Positions 4,870 to 8,179 of a DNA stretch of 8,179 nucleotides are shown here, in pieces (the stretch's first letter is position 1; every line of letters starts with the position of its first letter). The position numbers and the translations under genes were made by a program. Below the pieces are notes generated by a model. That model had not been told where the DNA came from and searched no databases. It worked only from the letters and a program-made list of their open reading frames with translations. Where the stretch lies: NCBI GenBank assembly GCA_017998755.1, contig JAGOCL010000104.1, positions 1 to 8,179 on the forward strand, written 5' to 3'. The stretch comes from Spirochaetota bacterium (GTDB lineage: Bacteria > Spirochaetota > GWE2-31-10 > MWDO01).

Positions 4870-5940
4870 TTACTCCAAAGTTATAAGATTATACTCGACG
4901 CTACCAAGACCGATAGCTTTTGCGTGTTCAAATTGAACGTTCGAATCGATATGAGGATAGACTTTTCCAAACGGGTCTTCCCCGCCGCAATTTTTGATTA
5001 CAAGATCGTAACTGGCGCGATCTATCGCGACCGGATCAAGCGACGCCAAAAAGCCAATATCCCCGGTAACGGGCGCGCTGTTGCCGGGATAGCAATCGCA
5101 TCCGTCGCTAATCGCCGTGAGAACATTAATATAAATTATTCTATGTTTAAGCGCCGTTACTGTTCCGAAAGCGTACTCTACCATTTTCTTTTGAACGCTA
5201 TCGCTCGACGCGTTCCAGTCGATCTGTATAGCTCCGACGGGACATATAGACACGCATCGGGCGCATCCGACGCATATATCGCTGTGAATAAAAGCTTTCT
5301 CGCGCATCTCGATAGCGGCTACTTGACACGATGAAACGCATTTGGAACAGGAAGTACAGTTTTTCTCTTTGACGAACGGCCTAGAGTTGGAGTGCATATC
5401 AAGTTTGCCCTGACGGCTCGCGCAGCCCATGCTGAGATTCTTGATCGCGCCGCCGATTCGCGCTATTTCGTGAGCTTTAAAGTGAGATACGCAAACCATT
5501 CCATCGGAGTGTATGATATCCGAAGCGAGTTTTACTTTTTTGGACAACGGAAGATTTACTTCAAATTCGATACTATTCTCGCCTCTAAGCCCGTCGGCGA
5601 TAATCGTCGGAATTTGTAGCGTCGAATAGTTAAAACCGTTTACCGTCGAACAATAAAGATGATCTACGCTGTTTGCGCGCATACCGGCGTACAAAGTATT
5701 TGTATCGGTCAAAAACGGCTTTGTTTCCATCTCCTTCAGCATCTCGATAACAGGTCTTAAAAATATAGGCCTGATAAACGCCGCATTGCCGTATTCCCCA
5801 AAATGCGCTTTAATAGCGATAAGTTCGTTTTTCTGAAACTTATTTTTAATCTCGCATTTATTTAAAAGTTTTTTGATTTTTTCTAACGGAGATTTGTATC
5901 TTTTATTTTCCATCGAACAAAAATAGACGTCGCTTGCCAT
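4870..5940 (-). CDS. DUF362 protein with two [4Fe-4S] ferredoxin motifs (COG2768-like)
   Basis: The 356-residue cytoplasmic protein has the DUF362 fold interrupted by a dicluster ferredoxin segment. The first part carries IAIKAHFGEYGNAAFIRP (41-58), LTDTNTLYAGMR (77-88), and VSHFKAHEIARIGGAIKNLSMGC (151-173). Two CxxCxxCxxxC motifs follow: Cys195/198/201/205 and Cys223/226/229/233, the second with the usual trailing Pro and the first with Gln instead. The last part holds DCDC.....APV..DIGFLASLDPVAIDRAS (279-310), typical of COG2768 Fe-S proteins of anaerobes. It should bind two [4Fe-4S] clusters and pass electrons, but the family's reaction is not established. Start: ATG 5938-5940, with GGGAG just upstream and a good promoter at 5967-5995. 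It is the first gene of a two-gene operon with the CAP exoprotein, an odd pair since one is cytosolic and redox-type and the other is exported. Confidence 0.87.
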   Translation of the reverse strand: MASDVYFCSMENKRYKSPLEKIKKLLNKCEIKNKFQKNELIAIKAHFGEYGNAAFIRPIFLRPVIEMLKEMETKPFLTDTNTLYAGMRANSVDHLYCSTVNGFNYSTLQIPTIIADGLRGENSIEFEVNLPLSKKVKLASDIIHSDGMVCVSHFKAHEIARIGGAIKNLSMGCASRQGKLDMHSNSRPFVKEKNCTSCSKCVSSCQVAAIEMREKAFIHSDICVGCARCVSICPVGAIQIDWNASSDSVQKKMVEYAFGTVTALKHRIIYINVLTAISDGCDCYPGNSAPVTGDIGFLASLDPVAIDRASYDLVIKNCGGEDPFGKVYPHIDSNVQFEHAKAIGLGSVEYNLITLE

Positions 5941-5966
5941 ATACGCTCCCTGATTAACATTATTAA

Positions 5967-5995
5967 AGAATAGTTTAATGATTAATTTTAGTCAA
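5967..5995 (-). promoter_or_regulatory. Sigma-70-type promoter for the DUF362-CAP operon
   Basis: On the minus strand TTGACT (5990-5995) is followed after exactly 17 bases by TATTCT (5967-5972). Transcription would start near 5960, giving a leader of about 20 bases that contains the GGGAG ribosome binding site. Confidence 0.65.
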
Positions 5996-6091
5996 GAATT
6001 TTAACAAAAATTGACGAATTTATAAATATCGTTAAAACTAATTTTAAATAAATTTCTTTTTTTAAATTTATCTGCTTTAAATATTATTTCA

Positions 6092-6119
6092 TTGACATTG
6101 GAGTTATTAGGATTATAAT
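6092..6119 (+). promoter_or_regulatory. Consensus promoter for the repeat/Tudor-like gene
   Basis: A perfect -35 TTGACA (6092-6097) and a perfect -10 TATAAT (6114-6119) are 16 bases apart. The start would be near 6126, followed by AAGGAGA (6140-6146) six bases before ATG 6153. This is the strongest promoter in the window and implies high constitutive expression. Only weak AT-rich inverted repeats (for example TTTTAAC 5999-6005 with GTTAAAA 6031-6037) lie between it and the divergent DUF362 promoter. Confidence 0.8.
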
Positions 6120-6152
6120 TATTTAGTATTCATTTTCCGAAGGAGATTCTTT

Positions 6153-7019
6153 ATGAACAAAATATTTATTTCTATTTTGGTATTGCTATTCGCAGTAGCT
6201 TTTTGCGCTTTTCCGCAATATATTAGCAACTATGATACCGGCGAATACGTACTGTATTTCTCAAGCGACGGTAAATATCTGAGCGACTATAATACCGGCG
6301 AATATGTTTATTATTTATCCGGCGATAATACCTATATATCCGATTACGATACCGGCGAATACGTTTTTTATTTCAATTCAGATTTCACTTATCTTTCTGA
6401 TTACGACTCGGGTGAATACGCGGCTTATTTTTCTTCAGACGGCAAATATTTAAGCGACTACGACTCGGGAGAATACGTCGTTTATCTGGATTCGGAAAGA
6501 AAATATATAAGCGATTACGATACGGGAGAATACATATACTATGCGAACGAACCTCTTGATAACGTCAAACTTTGCGTCGCTTTGATCGCCTTGAAAATTA
6601 TCGACAAAAAAGGGGTATCGGTAAAATCCTCAAATAAAGTTAAAAAAGAAAAAGAACCTAAAGTCGAGAAAAAATCAAAAGATATCGGTAAAATTACCGG
6701 CAAACTTGAAGATGGATCTCTGGTCGCCGCAAAATGGTCCGACGGTAAGTGGTATCTGGGCTCTATAGCAAAAATCAATAAAACAACATACGATATAAAT
6801 TTTGCCGACGGCGATAAAGCTTCTGTTACAAAAAACGAAATTATCCCTGTAAGTAAAACTAAATTTAAAAAAGGCGATAAAGTTATGGCGGTCTGGAGCG
6901 ACGGAACTTTATTTTACGACGGCGTTATTGTAAAAACCGAAAAAGACGGCGCCGTTGTCAAATGGGACGACGGAGGTTCGGAATCTTTAGTGGAATACGG
7001 TAAAATTATTAAGAAATAA
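6153..7019 (+). CDS. Exported protein: six 19-residue repeats plus two Tudor/Agenet-like modules
   Basis: The 288-residue product has four parts. Residues 1-19 are a signal peptide (MNKIFISILVLLFAVAFCA; the Cys at 18 is a poor lipobox). Residues 23-136 are six head-to-tail 19-residue repeats on the theme Y-(I/L)-S-D-Y-(D/N)-(T/S)-G-E-Y-hydrophobic-x-Y-x-x-(S/N/D)-(D/E), with acidic residues and tyrosines at fixed places, probably beta-hairpins. Residues 137-180 are a linker with a very basic run (KVKKEKEPKVEKKSK). Residues about 182-233 and 237-286 are two related modules, each G-(S/D)-x-V-x-A-x-W-S-D-G-x-x-(Y/F)-x-(G/D)-x-I and ending in D-(D/G)-G or FADGDKA, the pattern of Tudor/Agenet-like barrels. 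Tudor-like folds bind peptides or nucleic acids, but the ligand outside the cytoplasm is unknown. Start: ATG after AAGGAGA. It is a single gene, divergent from the DUF362 operon and convergent with the PIN pair. Confidence 0.8.
   Translation: MNKIFISILVLLFAVAFCAFPQYISNYDTGEYVLYFSSDGKYLSDYNTGEYVYYLSGDNTYISDYDTGEYVFYFNSDFTYLSDYDSGEYAAYFSSDGKYLSDYDSGEYVVYLDSERKYISDYDTGEYIYYANEPLDNVKLCVALIALKIIDKKGVSVKSSNKVKKEKEPKVEKKSKDIGKITGKLEDGSLVAAKWSDGKWYLGSIAKINKTTYDINFADGDKASVTKNEIIPVSKTKFKKGDKVMAVWSDGTLFYDGVIVKTEKDGAVVKWDDGGSESLVEYGKIIKK
6219..6560 (+). repeat. Six in-frame 57-bp coding repeats
   Basis: Units begin at 6219, 6276, 6333, 6390, 6447 and 6504, each coding one 19-residue repeat. The last unit is degenerate in its second half. 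The GEY core is coded variably (GGCGAATAC, GGCGAATAT, GGTGAATAC, GGAGAATAC), so the protein pattern is kept while DNA has drifted. This argues for old repeats under selection rather than a freshly expanded tract. Confidence 0.9.
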
Positions 7020-7088
7020 ATAATAATTTTGTTTTAGTTCTAAAGGCGTATTAAATATTAAAATTCACAAACAAATATTAGTTATAGA

Positions 7089-7499
7089 TTAGTCTTTTAT
7101 ATAGTAAAATCTATTAAATCCTAATTTGTTTAAACCGTTTTTTAATTTAATATCGCCTGTCCATAATTTACCTTCAAGTTCAATTGTTAAAGCAACAAAA
7201 GGAATGTCTTTGGGATCAACGTCTTTACATAAATCATAAGCTTTCTTTCTACTATCAATAGAAATAAACGATGAGTTAAACAAAATTATATTATTGAGAA
7301 TTTTATTTAAAATATCTATTATATCCGTATCTAATAATTTAGTATTTTTATTTATTTTTTCTTTGTATTTATAGATTTCAATAAATATTTCATTCACAGA
7401 ATAAAAATTCAATTCTGACAATATAATATGGTTTAAAAAAGGATGATTTTTCTTTAAAAGCAATGAGAAAATAATATTTGTATCTATGATAACATTCAT
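7089..7499 (-). CDS. PIN-domain toxin (RNase) of a type II toxin-antitoxin pair
   Basis: The 136-residue product is a PIN domain. The N-terminal strand MNVIIDTNIIFSLLL supplies Asp6, the acidic helix NEIFIEIYKYKEKI supplies Glu37 or Glu41, DPKDIPFVAL supplies Asp98, and LWTGDIKLK supplies Asp116. Together these form the metal-binding acidic quartet of PIN ribonucleases. The arrangement (…YxLCKDVDPKDxPFVALxxxLxxxLWTGDxKL) is closest to the PIN_2-type family as I remember it; that subfamily call is tentative. Family members cleave RNA and inhibit growth when not bound by antitoxin. Its ATG overlaps the stop of the upstream gene in an ATGA junction (7496-7499), so the two are translationally coupled, with the antitoxin made first. 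All active-site residues are present, so it should be functional. The sequence is much more AT-rich than the neighbouring 6153-7019 gene, consistent with separate arrival. Confidence 0.9.
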   Translation of the reverse strand: MNVIIDTNIIFSLLLKKNHPFLNHIILSELNFYSVNEIFIEIYKYKEKINKNTKLLDTDIIDILNKILNNIILFNSSFISIDSRKKAYDLCKDVDPKDIPFVALTIELEGKLWTGDIKLKNGLNKLGFNRFYYIKD

Positions 7500-7714
7500 T
7501 CAATCCCTTTCAAGAATGATACTTTATTATTTTCCCACCAGTCTTTTTTTATTTCTTCCGATAAATTCCACGCTTCAATTTCAGTAATTACGCTTTTACT
7601 GATTTTTTCTTCCAAATCAATCAAATTAATAATTTTTTGTATATATTTATTCTCAATTAAGTTCTTTGGGATTTTTATATTTAAATAATCATTTTCTATA
7701 TATACGCTGTTCAT
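7496..7714 (-). CDS. Antitoxin partner of the PIN toxin
   Basis: The 72-residue product lies directly upstream of the PIN gene and overlaps it by four bases, the usual antitoxin-toxin order. It opens with NSVYIENDYLNIKIPKNLIE, a short strand-rich segment, then YIQKIINLIDLEEKISKS and AWNLSEEIKKDWWENNKVSFL, which look helical. The paired Trp near the end (DWWENNK) is characteristic of antitoxins accompanying PIN_2-like toxins, as far as I recall. No classical ribbon-helix-helix or AbrB motif is evident, so DNA binding is uncertain. Start: ATG 7712-7714, with AAGAGG ten bases upstream and a promoter at 7736-7764. The assignment rests mainly on position and size. Confidence 0.78.
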   Translation of the reverse strand: MNSVYIENDYLNIKIPKNLIENKYIQKIINLIDLEEKISKSVITEIEAWNLSEEIKKDWWENNKVSFLKGIE

Positions 7715-7735
7715 TTTTTGATTACCTCTTTTAAT

Positions 7736-7764
7736 AATATAATATTAATTCCTATAAAAATCAA
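7736..7764 (-). promoter_or_regulatory. Promoter for the antitoxin-toxin pair
   Basis: On the minus strand TTGATT (7759-7764) and TATATT (7736-7741) are separated by 17 bases. The -35 box directly abuts the hairpin that ends the upstream gene, so terminator and promoter are packed together. Transcription would begin near 7729, at the ribosome binding site, so the leader would be very short. Confidence 0.55.
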
Positions 7765-7787
7765 GCGGGATGTTGAAAGATACCCGC
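7765..7787 (-). terminator. Intrinsic terminator after the 7810-8179 gene
   Basis: On the minus strand GCGGG and CCCGC form a 5-bp GC stem around a 13-base loop, followed at once by TTGATTTTTA. It lies 22 bases after the stop of the upstream minus-strand gene. The stem is short, so efficiency is uncertain. Confidence 0.5.
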
Positions 7788-7809
7788 GCAATAAATAATA
7801 CCCTATACG

Positions 7810-8179
7810 CTAATTTGGCTTTTTATAGGTTGAAGCTTTACCGACTTTAATTATCTCGATAATGCCCGAACTTTGCGGCTGAAAAATACCGGCGGATATA
7901 AGCGAGGCGATTATTTTATTTTTATGATTCTCAGGAATCGTCATGTAACTTATCTCGCGGGCGGGATAAATATTCTCGTCGCTATCGTCTTCAAAATAAC
8001 TCTTGATCTTACCGATCGTCGCTCCTGTTCCGCCGGTTCTCAATACGCTTTGGATGATATCCATAGCCGCGCCTTCGTTGCAGTTGAAATTTATATCTAT
8101 CAGATTGGTCAAAATGTTTATTTTATCGCTATAGGAATACCTATCAATTTTTGAAAATTTTCTGCGCCAGTCGGCATTC
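7810..8179 (-). CDS. C-terminal part of an unrecognised protein, cut by the window edge
   Basis: The minus-strand frame is open from TAG 7810-7812 to the end of the window (about 122 codons), so the true start lies beyond 8179. A TTG at 8110-8112 could start a 100-residue protein, but codons upstream of it continue in good protein-like sequence (ADWRRKFSKIDRYSYSDKIN), so a longer gene is more likely. The visible part has LTNLIDINFNCNEGAAMDIIQ, a Gly/Thr-rich turn RTGGTGATIGKIKSYFEDDSD, and a C-terminal section PENHKNKIIASLISAGIFQP that looks like a winged-helix-type end. It could be the end of a restriction or DNA-processing enzyme, but nothing diagnostic is visible. Base use is richer in GC than the toxin-antitoxin pair downstream. 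Confidence 0.65.
   Translation of the reverse strand, partial: NADWRRKFSKIDRYSYSDKINILTNLIDINFNCNEGAAMDIIQSVLRTGGTGATIGKIKSYFEDDSDENIYPAREISYMTIPENHKNKIIASLISAGIFQPQSSGIIEIIKVGKASTYKKPN

Noticed and set aside
4924..5334. Long plus-strand open frames opposite the DUF362 gene (also 5392-5619)
   Set aside because: They are antisense shadows of a clearly coding minus-strand gene and show no protein-like motifs or ribosome binding sites.
6219..6560. 57-bp repeats as a CRISPR-like array
   Set aside because: Units are contiguous, in frame, vary synonymously and contain no unique spacers; they code a protein repeat.
7020..7088. Terminator between the convergent repeat-protein and PIN genes
   Set aside because: I looked for a GC stem with a T-run on either strand and found none; the 69 bases are plain AT-rich spacer.
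7873..8154. Plus-strand 93-codon frame at the right edge
   Set aside because: It is antisense to the credible minus-strand frame 7810-8179 and has no domain features.

Overview
The window is a strongly AT-rich bacterial segment with ordinary bacterial signals: AGGAG-type ribosome binding sites, TTGACA/TATAAT-type promoters and tightly packed genes. The gene set is accessory in character: a secreted ankyrin-repeat protein, a PH-like protein, a lipoprotein, a CAP/SCP-domain exoprotein, a ferredoxin-type DUF362 protein, an exported repeat protein with Tudor-like modules, and toxin-antitoxin genes. Base composition is patchy. The outer and left parts are extremely AT-rich, while about 3980-7020 and 7800-8179 use many more GCG, GAC, CGC and GCC codons. 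I would guess a host- or gut-associated spirochaete such as Treponema or Brachyspira, or a similar low-GC anaerobe. That is inference; there is no marker gene to prove it.

Layout. 1-363 (-): XRE-type regulator. 364-731: AT-rich spacer with a good forward promoter (445-473) and a probable small membrane-protein ORF (584-715) that has no canonical start codon. 732-2011 (+): secreted ankyrin gene broken by a one-base deletion near 941-944 and flanked on both sides by a 44-45 bp direct repeat (687-731 and 2019-2062) that contains a palindrome and the ribosome binding site. 2063-2491 (+): PH-like protein. 2511-2948 (+): two-helix membrane protein of 145 aa whose start codon is ATT. 2960-3011: long hairpin, probable terminator. 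3108-3643 (+): a 13-codon leader ORF overlapping the start of a lipoprotein gene. 3765-3959 (+): VapB-type antitoxin remnant with an internal stop and no toxin behind it. 4034-5940 (-): a two-gene operon, DUF362/ferredoxin protein then CAP-domain exoprotein, followed by a degenerate tandem copy of the CAP gene's 3' end. 6153-7019 (+): exported protein with six 19-residue repeats and two Tudor/Agenet-like modules, behind a consensus promoter. 7089-7714 (-): antitoxin and PIN-domain toxin pair. 7810-8179 (-): C-terminal part of an unrecognised gene running off the window.

Working together. The left plus-strand genes look like one transcription unit (small membrane ORF, ankyrin, PH-like, two-helix protein) ending at the 2960-3011 hairpin. 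The direct repeat suggests the ankyrin gene was inserted into, or can be lost from, a shorter unit. The DUF362 and CAP genes are co-transcribed and probably translationally coupled. The PIN pair is an ordinary type II toxin-antitoxin operon. Several genes are decaying or altered (ankyrin frameshift, VapB nonsense codon, CAP fragment, ATT start), which fits a region of gene turnover. I see no complete, clearly new multi-gene system. The least explained items are the repeat/Tudor-like exoprotein, the direct-repeat ankyrin cassette and the two ORFs lacking canonical starts.
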